Source: Bacilli bacterium (GTDB lineage Bacteria > Bacillota > Bacilli > Tumebacillales > JAQBPP01). Taken from it: a stretch of 6,286 bases of DNA. The stretch covers positions 1 to 6,286 of the forward strand of contig JAQBPP010000131.1 of NCBI GenBank assembly GCA_028287455.1, read 5' to 3'. Shown piece by piece: positions 1 to 5,905 of this stretch; the first letter of the stretch is position 1, and each line of letters begins with the position of its first letter. Below the pieces are notes generated by a model, which saw only the letters and a program-made list of their open reading frames with translations, had not been told where the DNA came from and made no database searches. A program made the position numbers and the translations under genes.

Positions 1-556
1 CATTTTACGTCCAGGAGAGACGATCAGCTATTGGAAATTAATTGGAAGTCCAACGCAAAGCAAAGGGTATTTGCAAGGAATGGAATTAGTTGGAGGCAAC
101 TTCCGAGCAGCTTACGGTGGTGGACTGTGTCAGTTGTCCAATCTCATTTATTGGATCACACTTCATACCCCTTTGACAGTTGTTGAAAGATTTCGGCATC
201 AATACGACATCTTTCCTGATTCAAATCGAACCCAGCCATTCGGAAGCGGTGCCACCTGTTCATATAATTACATTGATCTGCAAATCCGAAACGATACGGA
301 TCGAACTTTCTGTCTAAATCTTGATTTAACTGATACTCATTTAATTGGAGAATGGCGAACGGATCTACCCCTATCCAGAACTTATCAGGTTTATGAAAAG
401 AACCATCGTTTTACTCAAGAATATTGGGGTGGATATGCTCGGCATAATGAAATTTGGCGAAAGGTGTTTGACTTGTCTGGCAACTTACTTCAGGATGAAT
501 TGGTCACTGAGAATCATTCAATTATGATGTATAACCCGCTTTTAAAAGAGGGATGA
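1..556 (+). CDS. VanW family protein, C-terminal part (5' end outside window)
   Basis: The reading frame is open from the first base (codons start at position 2) to TGA at 554-556, giving 184 residues with no start visible. It begins inside the conserved region with LRPGETISYWKLIG, followed by the VanW signature GGGLCQLSNLIYW at about 116-154. Then come the family's HTPLTVVER, FPDSNRTQPFGSGAT and YNYIDLQIRN blocks, TDTHLIGEW, and a YEKNHRF/NEIWRKV tail. VanW proteins are named from the accessory gene of vanB-type vancomycin-resistance clusters. Most relatives lie outside resistance loci and their biochemical role is not established. No other van gene (ligase, dehydrogenase, dipeptidase) is visible, so glycopeptide resistance should not be inferred. 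A TTG at 71 could be misread as a start, but family homology clearly continues upstream of it. The acetyltransferase gene follows immediately, which suggests co-transcription. Confidence 0.93.
   Translation, partial: ILRPGETISYWKLIGSPTQSKGYLQGMELVGGNFRAAYGGGLCQLSNLIYWITLHTPLTVVERFRHQYDIFPDSNRTQPFGSGATCSYNYIDLQIRNDTDRTFCLNLDLTDTHLIGEWRTDLPLSRTYQVYEKNHRFTQEYWGGYARHNEIWRKVFDLSGNLLQDELVTENHSIMMYNPLLKEG
547..552 (+). promoter_or_regulatory. Shine-Dalgarno site that decides the acetyltransferase start
   Basis: AGAGGG lies at the very end of the VanW coding region. It directly abuts the ATG at 553, which leaves zero spacing, but it is 9 bases from the in-frame GTG at 562. This favours GTG 562 as the translation start. 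Confidence 0.5.
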
Positions 557-561
557 CTGGT

Positions 562-1338
562 GTGATCTGTATACTGGATCGTGTTAATACCTTGTTAAAT
601 GAAGATCTATTTGCAAATATCAGCCTGCTAAAAATGATTGATACATATGGTGAGGGAATTAATTTTAGGCTCAGTGAGCAAGATTCAGTATGGGCTTTAC
701 TATTAATACTTCCAACTAGCCGTTCTTCGTTTGATTCTTCTTTATATCCAGATACAGAGGCTGTAGTTTACATGAGTTGCAGTCATCCGCAGCATTTGAA
801 TGAAGTATTGAAAGAACTCCCCAATAACAAAAAGTACATTTTTAAAGTGCAAAAACCGGAGTATGCTTCTATTTTAGGGAATTTTTTCAGGCTGCAAAGA
901 AAGAGAGGATTCAATTCTTATACCACCAATGAACATTTTTTGTACTCATATGATCATGATGTTGTCGAAGAAGCAAGTTTCAATGGCAGATTAAAACCGC
1001 TTTGGGCGGAAAATGGTCATGACTTAGAAGAAATAAATTACTACTTCAATAAAGGAGCTCGTTCATTCACAATGTATCAAGCGAATGCGGTTATCAGCAC
1101 TTGTTTAATATTTCCTAACTACAAACACATATGGGAATTAGGGGCAGTCTATACACTCGAAACAATGAGAGGAAAAGGATATGCTAGACGGGTGGTAACA
1201 TCCGCTTTATCAAGGTTATTAGAAATGAACTTGATTCCCAGATACCAAGTGGTCGATACAAATCGTGCCTCTATAAAATTGGCAGAATCCATTGAACTGA
1301 AACGGTTCATGGTGTTAGAACATCTAATTAATTTATAG
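562..1338 (+). CDS. GNAT family (FR47-like) N-acetyltransferase
   Basis: The product is a predicted cytoplasmic acetyl-CoA-dependent N-acetyltransferase of 258 residues; its acceptor is unknown. The GNAT fold is recognisable in the C-terminal third. A beta-strand WELGAVYTL is followed by the acetyl-CoA pyrophosphate-binding loop RGKGYA (residues 203-208, motif A, R/QxxGxG/A type) and the helix ARRVVTSALSRLLE. A later strand YQVVDTNRASIKLAESI contains the usual N-R-A-S-I-K-L-A (N-x-x-S-x-x-L) segment. The order resembles FR47-type members. The N-terminal ~140 residues have no motif I recognise and may be a degenerate second GNAT half or an acceptor-recognition domain. GTG 562 is chosen because AGAGGG is 9 bases upstream. 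The alternative ATG 553 would overlap the VanW stop as ATGA but has no usable spacing. Stop is TAG at 1336-1338. It is probably translated from the VanW transcript. Confidence 0.85.
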   Translation: MICILDRVNTLLNEDLFANISLLKMIDTYGEGINFRLSEQDSVWALLLILPTSRSSFDSSLYPDTEAVVYMSCSHPQHLNEVLKELPNNKKYIFKVQKPEYASILGNFFRLQRKRGFNSYTTNEHFLYSYDHDVVEEASFNGRLKPLWAENGHDLEEINYYFNKGARSFTMYQANAVISTCLIFPNYKHIWELGAVYTLETMRGKGYARRVVTSALSRLLEMNLIPRYQVVDTNRASIKLAESIELKRFMVLEHLINL

Positions 1339-1372
1339 AACAACTATCTAGGAACTAAAGAGGTGCGAGATA

Positions 1373-1792
1373 TTGAACCGAGTTGACATTGCTTATACAT
1401 TAATTTTTGACGAAAAAACACAGAAAATTCTTACTGTGTATAATCAGGATTCATCGCATTGGTCACTGCCTGGAGGAAAGGTTGAAGAAGGAGAAACACT
1501 TGAGGAAGCAGCTATTCGAGAAACAAAAGAAGAAACTGGTTATACAGTTAAGATTGGGAATATTGTCAGTGTTAATGAACGATTTTTCACAAAAGCTGAA
1601 CATCACGCTTTATTCGTTACGTTTCTAGCGGAAATTGTTGAAGGGGAATTGGGGGCTCAAAGCCCGGAAGAAATCTCGGAGATCACTTGGATCGACATCG
1701 ACACAGCTGATGAATTAATGCCCTACAATCCGAATGGATTTCGTGAGCTGCTGAAATCGTCAGCACTGTATCAATTTCAGGGTGTTGTATAA
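1373..1792 (+). CDS. Nudix hydrolase
   Basis: This 139-residue protein is the normal size for a single-domain Nudix enzyme. It carries a complete Nudix box at residues 35-57, fitting GX5EX7REUXEEXGU: G35, E41, R49-E50, E53-E54 and G56, with Thr and Tyr at the two hydrophobic positions. The conserved W-S-L-P-G-G lead-in is at residues 30-35. Such enzymes hydrolyse nucleoside diphosphates linked to another moiety, using Mg2+ bound by the box glutamates. The substrate cannot be read from sequence, and MutT-like dNTP cleaning is only one option. The start is TTG 1373, preceded by AGGTG (1361-1365) at 7-base spacing within AAAGAGGTG. It lies 34 bases after the acetyltransferase with no terminator visible, so it is likely the last gene of the VanW-GNAT-Nudix unit. 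It is convergent with the lipoprotein gene downstream. Confidence 0.93.
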   Translation: MNRVDIAYTLIFDEKTQKILTVYNQDSSHWSLPGGKVEEGETLEEAAIRETKEETGYTVKIGNIVSVNERFFTKAEHHALFVTFLAEIVEGELGAQSPEEISEITWIDIDTADELMPYNPNGFRELLKSSALYQFQGVV

Positions 1793-1817
1793 CTTAAGCC
1801 AATGTTATCCTAAGTAT

Positions 1818-1842
1818 GCGAATTATCTGTCAAGATAGTCGC
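1818..1842. terminator. possible weak bidirectional hairpin between convergent genes
   Basis: GCGA-AT-TATCT / GTCA loop / AGATA-G-TCGC forms an imperfect stem with a small internal loop in the 50-base gap between two convergent stop codons. There is no T-run on either side, so it is not a canonical intrinsic terminator. Its position between tail-to-tail genes is the main argument for it. Confidence 0.25.
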
Positions 1843-2295
1843 TTAATATCCAGTATTAAACGTGAATGAATCAGAATAGCCATGGTTATTCTCTGTCCAA
1901 CTTATCGATAATTGCAATTGTTTTGTTCCGCTTGGAAAAGTCGAACCAATAGTTCCACCTTGGCCCTTTGCGACTACTTTTGGAGTAACTAAGCCATTTC
2001 CGAACTTTACAATCACATTTGTTGCGTCTGTATCACCTTGATACGAGTAATTAATGTAATGAAAATCAAAATTATCTTTCTTCTCATTTGGATACATTGT
2101 TAACAGCCAATGATCCATCACCTTTGGCCTATAAACATCAGTACTCACTGTTTGAGGTTCAACGTTTACTAAATTTGCAGGTTCAATAAGTGAGTTTTTT
2201 GGTACATTGGATATACTGGTTACGTTTTTTGTTGTACAGCCGATCATCACTAAAGGAAAAAACAAAAGGACGACGGAGATAATATTTCTAATCAA
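1843..2295 (-). CDS. small predicted lipoprotein, function unknown
   Basis: This 150-residue protein has a lipoprotein signal peptide: positive N-terminus (IRN), a hydrophobic stretch at about residues 4-18, and a lipobox-like M17-I18-G19-C20. Cys20 is the predicted lipidation and anchoring site on the outer face of the membrane. The mature part is polar, with a Ser/Asn/Thr-rich linker (about residues 21-55). A probable beta-rich domain follows, with alternating patterns such as YINYSYQGD, NVIVKFGNG and LQLSISWTENNHGYSDSFTF. I do not recognise a family. The start is TTG 2295, supported by GGAG (plus-strand 2305-2308) 9 bases upstream; no better in-frame start is near. The -3 and -2 lipobox residues (Met, Ile) are less common than Leu-Ala/Ser but tolerable. 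The gene is divergent from the esterase lipoprotein gene and shares a 73-base promoter region with it. Confidence 0.8.
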   Translation of the reverse strand: MIRNIISVVLLFFPLVMIGCTTKNVTSISNVPKNSLIEPANLVNVEPQTVSTDVYRPKVMDHWLLTMYPNEKKDNFDFHYINYSYQGDTDATNVIVKFGNGLVTPKVVAKGQGGTIGSTFPSGTKQLQLSISWTENNHGYSDSFTFNTGY

Positions 2296-2297
2296 AT

Positions 2298-2325
2298 TTT
2301 ACAACTCCAATTTTTAAGGAATTAT
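2298..2325 (+). promoter_or_regulatory. candidate sigma-A promoter for the esterase gene
   Basis: TTTACA (2298-2303, five of six to the -35 consensus) and AATTAT (2320-2325, four of six to the -10) are separated by 16 bases. The start would fall near 2332, about 37 bases before the ATG at 2369. It faces the lipoprotein promoter, so the two would overlap in a very short divergent region. The -10 match is only fair. Confidence 0.3.
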
Positions 2326-2338
2326 TTTTCACAAGTTC

Positions 2339-2367
2339 ATTATATGCTGTCTGGAAAAGGAAACCAA
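2339..2367 (-). promoter_or_regulatory. candidate sigma-A promoter for the minus-strand lipoprotein
   Basis: On the minus strand a perfect TATAAT -10 box (plus 2339-2344) is preceded, at 17-base spacing, by TTGGTT (plus 2362-2367), which matches the first three bases of TTGACA. Transcription would start near 2332, about 35 bases before the TTG start. The -35 element falls between the Shine-Dalgarno site and the start codon of the divergent esterase gene. Confidence 0.5.
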
Positions 2368-2368
2368 T

Positions 2369-3232
2369 ATGAGGGTAAAACCAGTCATTCTGTATCTGAT
2401 TGTATGTACATTGCTTCTTACCTCTTGCGGTGGTCAATCGTCCACTGTTAAGACTGTTTCTTTTCACAGCGACTCCCTTAAAAAGGATATGCAGGTCGAT
2501 ATCTATCTTCCGCTAAATTATAATCCTTCTGAAAAATATCCTGTCCTTTATCTGCTACATGGCAAAGACGGAAATTCACACAGCTGGACGACTGGATTTT
2601 TTGGTTATAACGCTGTTGATATTAACAACACAGCAGATAAATTGATCGCCGAAGGGAAAATAAAACCCTTAATTATTGTAAGCCCCGAGCTTGATAATGG
2701 TTATGGCATAAATACCTCTCCTGTGACACAGTCGGTTTCTGGATACAATAGAGGGATGTATGAAGATTACATATTTGATGATTTGGTTAGTTATGTAGAT
2801 GCCCATTACGATACAATCCCCAACCGTAACTCACGATTTATCGGAGGATTCTCGATGGGTGGATTTGCCGCATTGCACGATGGCTTCTTGCATCAGGATT
2901 TATTTTCAAAAGTTGGTGTCATGAGTGCGGCACTCTGGGTTGGGGGTACACCCGCAGAACTCAATTGGTTATATCCAACTGCGAAAGACAAGCAATCAAC
3001 TGACCCAATTTCTATTGCCAACGATCGAACAATTAATGATTTATCTGTTGAGATCTTAGAGGGAGCGCAAGACCCTTTTGTAAACGCCGACTATGCTTTG
3101 TATAACGTATTAAAACAAAAAAATGCAAATGTAACTTATCAGATGTATCCTGGTGGGCACACTTATTCGTTTTGGAGAACTCATGCACAAGAGCTGCTGC
3201 TGTTTTTCGATTCAACAGTGGATAAACACTGA
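2369..3232 (+). CDS. lipoprotein alpha/beta-hydrolase esterase (esterase D / putative esterase family)
   Basis: The product is a 287-residue predicted extracytoplasmic, membrane-anchored serine esterase. The N-terminus is a lipoprotein signal peptide with lipobox L17-T18-S19-C20 followed by GG. The mature domain has the family's features in order: VDIYLPLNYNPSEKYPVLYLLHG with H64-G65 at the oxyanion-hole region, the nucleophile elbow G160-F-S162-M-G-G, an acid at D235 (EGAQDPF) and the catalytic histidine at H264 (YPGGHTYSFW). The family includes feruloyl/acetylxylan esterases, S-formylglutathione hydrolases and mycolyltransferases. The export signal favours an ester of an extracellular substrate such as a decorated polysaccharide, but the substrate is not determinable here. 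ATG 2369 has AAAGGA 7 bases upstream. Stop is TGA at 3230-3232. The HIT gene follows after 39 bases with no terminator seen, so the two may be co-transcribed. Confidence 0.92.
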   Translation: MRVKPVILYLIVCTLLLTSCGGQSSTVKTVSFHSDSLKKDMQVDIYLPLNYNPSEKYPVLYLLHGKDGNSHSWTTGFFGYNAVDINNTADKLIAEGKIKPLIIVSPELDNGYGINTSPVTQSVSGYNRGMYEDYIFDDLVSYVDAHYDTIPNRNSRFIGGFSMGGFAALHDGFLHQDLFSKVGVMSAALWVGGTPAELNWLYPTAKDKQSTDPISIANDRTINDLSVEILEGAQDPFVNADYALYNVLKQKNANVTYQMYPGGHTYSFWRTHAQELLLFFDSTVDKH

Positions 3233-3271
3233 ACAAATGCGAAAGGGATCATAATACTTGGAGGGAAGTCC

Positions 3272-3604
3272 ATGTCGGAAGATTTTTACTGTGACGAAGT
3301 ATTAAGCGGCAAGACTTTAGTAAATAAGGTTTTTGAAACGGAAAATGTGCTTGCCTTTCATCATACTCGTCCATTTTATCCCGTACATATTGTGGTAATC
3401 CCCAAAATTCATATTTCCTCATTGCTTTCCTTGACGGAAGATGAGGATCCACTGCTCGTTGAGTTATTTTCAGTCATAAAAAAAGTAGCAACAATCGTTG
3501 TGTCGGAACATGGTGCAAGTCGTGTGATGACAAATTTAGGGAAGTATCAGGACTCCAAACATTTGCATTGGCATGTTGTATTTGGTCATCCGTTAAGTGA
3601 ATGA
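3272..3604 (+). CDS. HIT family (histidine triad) protein
   Basis: This 110-residue protein has the size of a Hint-type histidine-triad hydrolase. The HIT motif H97-L-H99-W-H101-V-V (HxHxHxx) is at the C-terminus, with H99 expected to be the nucleophile. The N-terminal half has the usual F-x-T-E-N-V-L-A-F and P-x-Y-P-V-H-I-V-V-I-P-K-x-H-I-S-S-L segment, which builds the nucleotide-binding sheet. HIT proteins hydrolyse AMP-lysine, AMP-NH2 or dinucleoside polyphosphates in the cytoplasm; the physiological substrate is uncertain. The start is ATG 3272 with GGAGGG (3260-3265) at 6-base spacing, which is a strong site. Stop is TGA at 3602-3604. It converges with the MBL hydrolase gene, leaving 9 bases between the stop codons, so transcripts are likely to overlap. 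Confidence 0.92.
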   Translation: MSEDFYCDEVLSGKTLVNKVFETENVLAFHHTRPFYPVHIVVIPKIHISSLLSLTEDEDPLLVELFSVIKKVATIVVSEHGASRVMTNLGKYQDSKHLHWHVVFGHPLSE

Positions 3605-3613
3605 TTTGATCAA

Positions 3614-4465
3614 TTAGTGATCTACATAACGTCCATAATCCGGTATCGCAATACTGTCAAATTCTCTTACTAGTTTGTCCAAGCTTGTGCGCAATTTCTC
3701 ACCAGCCATAGGCATGCCGTGTCCTGTTACAGCGATTGCGGGTTTTAATGACTCCAGCTTTTTGACTGAATCCCATGCAGCGCGCCAATCAGTGGTAAAA
3801 TATCTGGGCGGACCATTAATTTCCTGTTGTTGTGTCACCACGCTGTATAGTGATTCCTGTTTGACCGTAACAAACGCGTCCCCAGCAATCAAACATCGAT
3901 CATTGTCACGAAAGAAGGACACATGTCCTGGTGAATGGCCCGGCGTAAAAATCCAGCGCCAACCCGGCATCTCAGGTACTGTACCATCGGCAGGAAGCGC
4001 TTGAACATGGTTTCCCAGATTTACTGGCTCATTCGGGAACAGCGCGGACATTTTTGCAACCAAGCCGCCTTCGACAGTCGGATCGGGCGGCGGATATTCG
4101 GATTTTCCGGTTAGAAAAGGCAATTCAAGTTCATGCGCATAGACAGGAACTTGCCATTTCTGGACTAGATCTTCAACAGCACCCACATGGTCGAAGTGAC
4201 CGTGTGTCAGTAGAATGGCTTTTGGTTTACTGTCTTTACCAAAGCGCTCCTCAACTTCATCAATGATCTGGTTTGTGGATTTTGGCATACCCGTATCAAT
4301 TAACACCCAATCATAGGGTTTTTCTGGGAATCCTACCAAACAGATATTTACGATCTGGATCGTGACATTATATACGTCACCGGTTACTTCTTCACCGATG
4401 CCATGTTTGACAGATGTTACTGGTATGAATTGGTTCTCGACCTCGTCAGTACCTGGATGTTCCAT
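3614..4465 (-). CDS. MBL-fold metallo-hydrolase
   Basis: With the chosen start this is a 283-residue cytoplasmic metallo-beta-lactamase-fold hydrolase. The binuclear metal site is complete: H88-x-H90-x-D92-H93 (THGHFDHVG), H177 (TPGHSPGH), D196 (AGDAF) and H249 (TGHGMP). Strand and loop features VLIDTGMPKS and VPVYAHELE lie where the fold expects them. The family covers thiolesterases (glyoxalase II-like), lactonases and others; nothing here fixes a substrate, and no signal peptide is seen, so it is not a secreted beta-lactamase. The frame is open further upstream to an ATG at 4522. ATG 4465 is preferred because AAAGGAGG lies upstream at plus 4479-4486 (13 bases, slightly long), the protein then begins MEHPGTDEV, and the extra 19 residues would encode the Shine-Dalgarno as Lys-Gly-Gly. 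The gene reads slightly GC-richer than its neighbours by eye. Confidence 0.93.
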   Translation of the reverse strand: MEHPGTDEVENQFIPVTSVKHGIGEEVTGDVYNVTIQIVNICLVGFPEKPYDWVLIDTGMPKSTNQIIDEVEERFGKDSKPKAILLTHGHFDHVGAVEDLVQKWQVPVYAHELELPFLTGKSEYPPPDPTVEGGLVAKMSALFPNEPVNLGNHVQALPADGTVPEMPGWRWIFTPGHSPGHVSFFRDNDRCLIAGDAFVTVKQESLYSVVTQQQEINGPPRYFTTDWRAAWDSVKKLESLKPAIAVTGHGMPMAGEKLRTSLDKLVREFDSIAIPDYGRYVDH

Positions 4466-4478
4466 GAGAGATGAATTG

Positions 4479-4486
4479 CCTCCTTT
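4479..4486 (-). promoter_or_regulatory. Shine-Dalgarno site that sets the MBL hydrolase start
   Basis: AAAGGAGG on the minus strand is a near-perfect ribosome-binding site. It lies inside the longer reading frame that could begin at 4522, and 13 bases before ATG 4465, which argues for the shorter protein. The spacing is longer than ideal. Confidence 0.6.
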
Positions 4487-4533
4487 GTAAAATATATCCA
4501 TGATAGTATGCGGATTGCACATTTTCTTTATGC

Positions 4534-5745
4534 GTGCACGATCTAGTTGACCACTGGCATTCTTATCGCGTTCAAGTTACGAACAACACGGTGATCGACT
4601 CGACCCGCAGCATCACTATCGCCAGAAGCCATCAATATGCTCCGGTGGACACGATCATCGCTAATAATATTGTCAAAAGTTCGTTTGGTCCTTTGTACAA
4701 TGAACACATGCAGACGAACACTGTTTTTGAAGGGAATATAGGATTTGGTGCAACGCTGGATAACGTGCCAAGAACTTCGGCAGAAATTCAGACTGTCGAT
4801 CCTTTATTTACTACTGTTAATGGTTTGCAAAAATTAACAGCATCAAGTCCCGCAATCAACTAAGCTGTTGGATCCTTCCCTTATGTAACGGAAGACATGG
4901 ATGGCCAAACTCGCGTCCTTGGTGATGTGGGTGCGGATGAATATTCGCAAGGCCCGGTCATTCATCAACCGTTGACACCAGCAGACGTGGGGGTGAATGG
5001 ACCTCCTTTTACAACAGCAGCCGTATCACCTGCACAACCGAACGGACAAAACGGCTGGTATGTAAGTCCTGTTACAGTAACTTTGACAGCAACTGACGAT
5101 GATCCTGGTGTAGCAGCCACGTTTTACAGTCTGGACAACGGCTTAACTTGGCAGACTTTCACAAACCCAGTAACCTTTACACAGGATGATTCATATACAA
5201 TAAGTTATCGATCACTAGATCATGCGGGGAATGTGGAAACTGCTAAGACAGTTAATTTGAATCTTGATATGATCTCGCCGATAATTCAGGTCAACTCTCC
5301 TGTTTCAGACAGCAACTATTTGGATTCTGCTGATTTGACGCCTCAGTTTACGGTAACTGATGATTTATCCGGTGTGGATACGAGCAAAACGACTTTGTGG
5401 CTGGATAAACAGGTATTTCAACAGGGAACAACAATCCCTCTGTATACACTGCCGCTGGGAACTCACACTTTGCAAATCAGATCATCTGATTTGGCAGGGA
5501 ACCAGCAAGTGTTGTCGGTGAACTTTTTAACTTCGACAAGCAGGAACTCTTTGAGAGCATTAGTGACCCGCTTCGGGAGCAATAACTGGATTGACAATGA
5601 CGGTATAGCGCAGAGCTTACAGGTAAAGCTGGATCAAAATGATTTAGGCAGCTTTATAAACGAAGTACAGGCGCAAAGCGGCAAACATATATCGGAGATC
5701 GCCGCAATAGTATTAATTCGTGATGCACAGGCGATTCAGCAATAA
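4534..5745 (+). pseudogene. 5'-truncated, nonsense-interrupted polysaccharide lyase family 6-like gene remnant
   Basis: This is the C-terminal part (about 400 codons) of a secreted polysaccharide lyase (chondroitinase B/alginate lyase-like parallel beta-helix). Beta-helix rungs are visible in LVDHWHSYRVQVTNNTVID, TIIANNIVKSS and TVFEGNIGFG. The typical end follows: SSPAIN, stop, AVGSFPYVTEDMDGQTR, GDVGADEY. Two Ig-like domains come next: about 5005-5275, with YSLDNGLTW and YRSLDHAGNVE, and about 5270-5530, with DDLSGVD and SSDLAGNQ. A helical C-terminal domain resembling FIMAH-type domains (about 5545-5742, LRALVTRF...EVQAQSGKHIS...LIRDAQAI) ends the frame at TAA 5743-5745. The frame closes upstream at TAG 4504, so signal peptide and catalytic half are missing. 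TAA at 4861-4863 breaks it in a single codon, with the same frame continuing on both sides. No convincing ribosome-binding site precedes either open piece. The family assignment rests on pattern recognition. Confidence 0.8.
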
Positions 5746-5756
5746 TAATACCTATT

Positions 5757-5787
5757 GGGCACTGATTGACGATTAGTGCCCTTTTTT
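5757..5787 (+). terminator. rho-independent terminator
   Basis: A 10-base-pair stem (GGGCACTGAT, 5757-5766, with ATTAGTGCCC, 5772-5781; one G-T wobble) closes a 5-base loop TGACG. Six T residues follow directly (5782-5787). It lies 12 bases after the stop of the lyase remnant and is the only canonical intrinsic terminator I see in the window. Confidence 0.93.
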
Positions 5788-5817
5788 GTCTCATGACAAA
5801 GAGCTATGGAACAATGG

Positions 5818-5834
5818 ACGGTTTCAGTCACCGT
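5818..5834. repeat. short dyad in the leader of the GH2-type gene
   Basis: ACGGT (5818-5822) and ACCGT (5830-5834) are perfect 5-base inverted arms separated by TTCAGTC. The dyad lies where the -35 region of the candidate promoter just downstream would be, so it could be an operator. Short dyads also occur by chance. Confidence 0.25.
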
Positions 5835-5835
5835 A

Positions 5836-5844
5836 TGTTTAAAT
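5836..5844 (+). promoter_or_regulatory. candidate extended -10 promoter for the GH2-type gene
   Basis: TGT followed by TTAAAT (5839-5844) has the TGn extension and four of six matches to TATAAT. No good -35 is found at the right distance. A promoter is needed somewhere between the terminator at 5787 and the start at 5906, and this is the best candidate I can see. Confidence 0.25.
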
Positions 5845-5905
5845 AAAGGCAATAACTGTTAATCGTTTCTAGGAAGAGAAATGGGACCACAGAGAGGGCT
5901 AAATT

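Noticed and set aside
71..556. VanW gene starting at TTG 71
   Set aside because: VanW-family sequence continues in frame upstream to the window edge (LRPGETISYWKL), so the true start lies outside the window.
1..556. Vancomycin resistance locus
   Set aside because: Only a VanW-family protein is present. No ligase, dehydrogenase, dipeptidase or two-component genes are seen, and VanW homologues are widespread outside resistance clusters.
3675..4266. Plus-strand reading frames within 3675-4004 and 4054-4266
   Set aside because: They lie antisense to the well supported MBL gene with complete metal ligands, and their translations show no recognisable domain.
4466..4522. MBL hydrolase starting at ATG 4522 (19 extra residues)
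   Set aside because: The extra stretch contains the strong AAAGGAGG site itself, no good ribosome site precedes 4522, and the protein from 4465 already begins like the family.
4534..4863. Independent small gene 4534-4863
   Set aside because: It is the end of a beta-helix lyase, with no start signal, no secretion signal and no catalytic region; it is better read as part of the same pseudogene.
4897..5745. Independent gene starting at ATG 4897
   Set aside because: Homology runs in the same frame across the upstream TAA. The piece starts in the middle of the lyase's DMDGQTR segment, has no signal peptide, and the only purine-rich stretch lies too close to the ATG.
5857..5872. Possible catabolite-responsive element around GTTAATCGTTTC
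   Set aside because: The central AA-N-CG is present, but the conserved TG of the left arm and CA of the right arm do not match.
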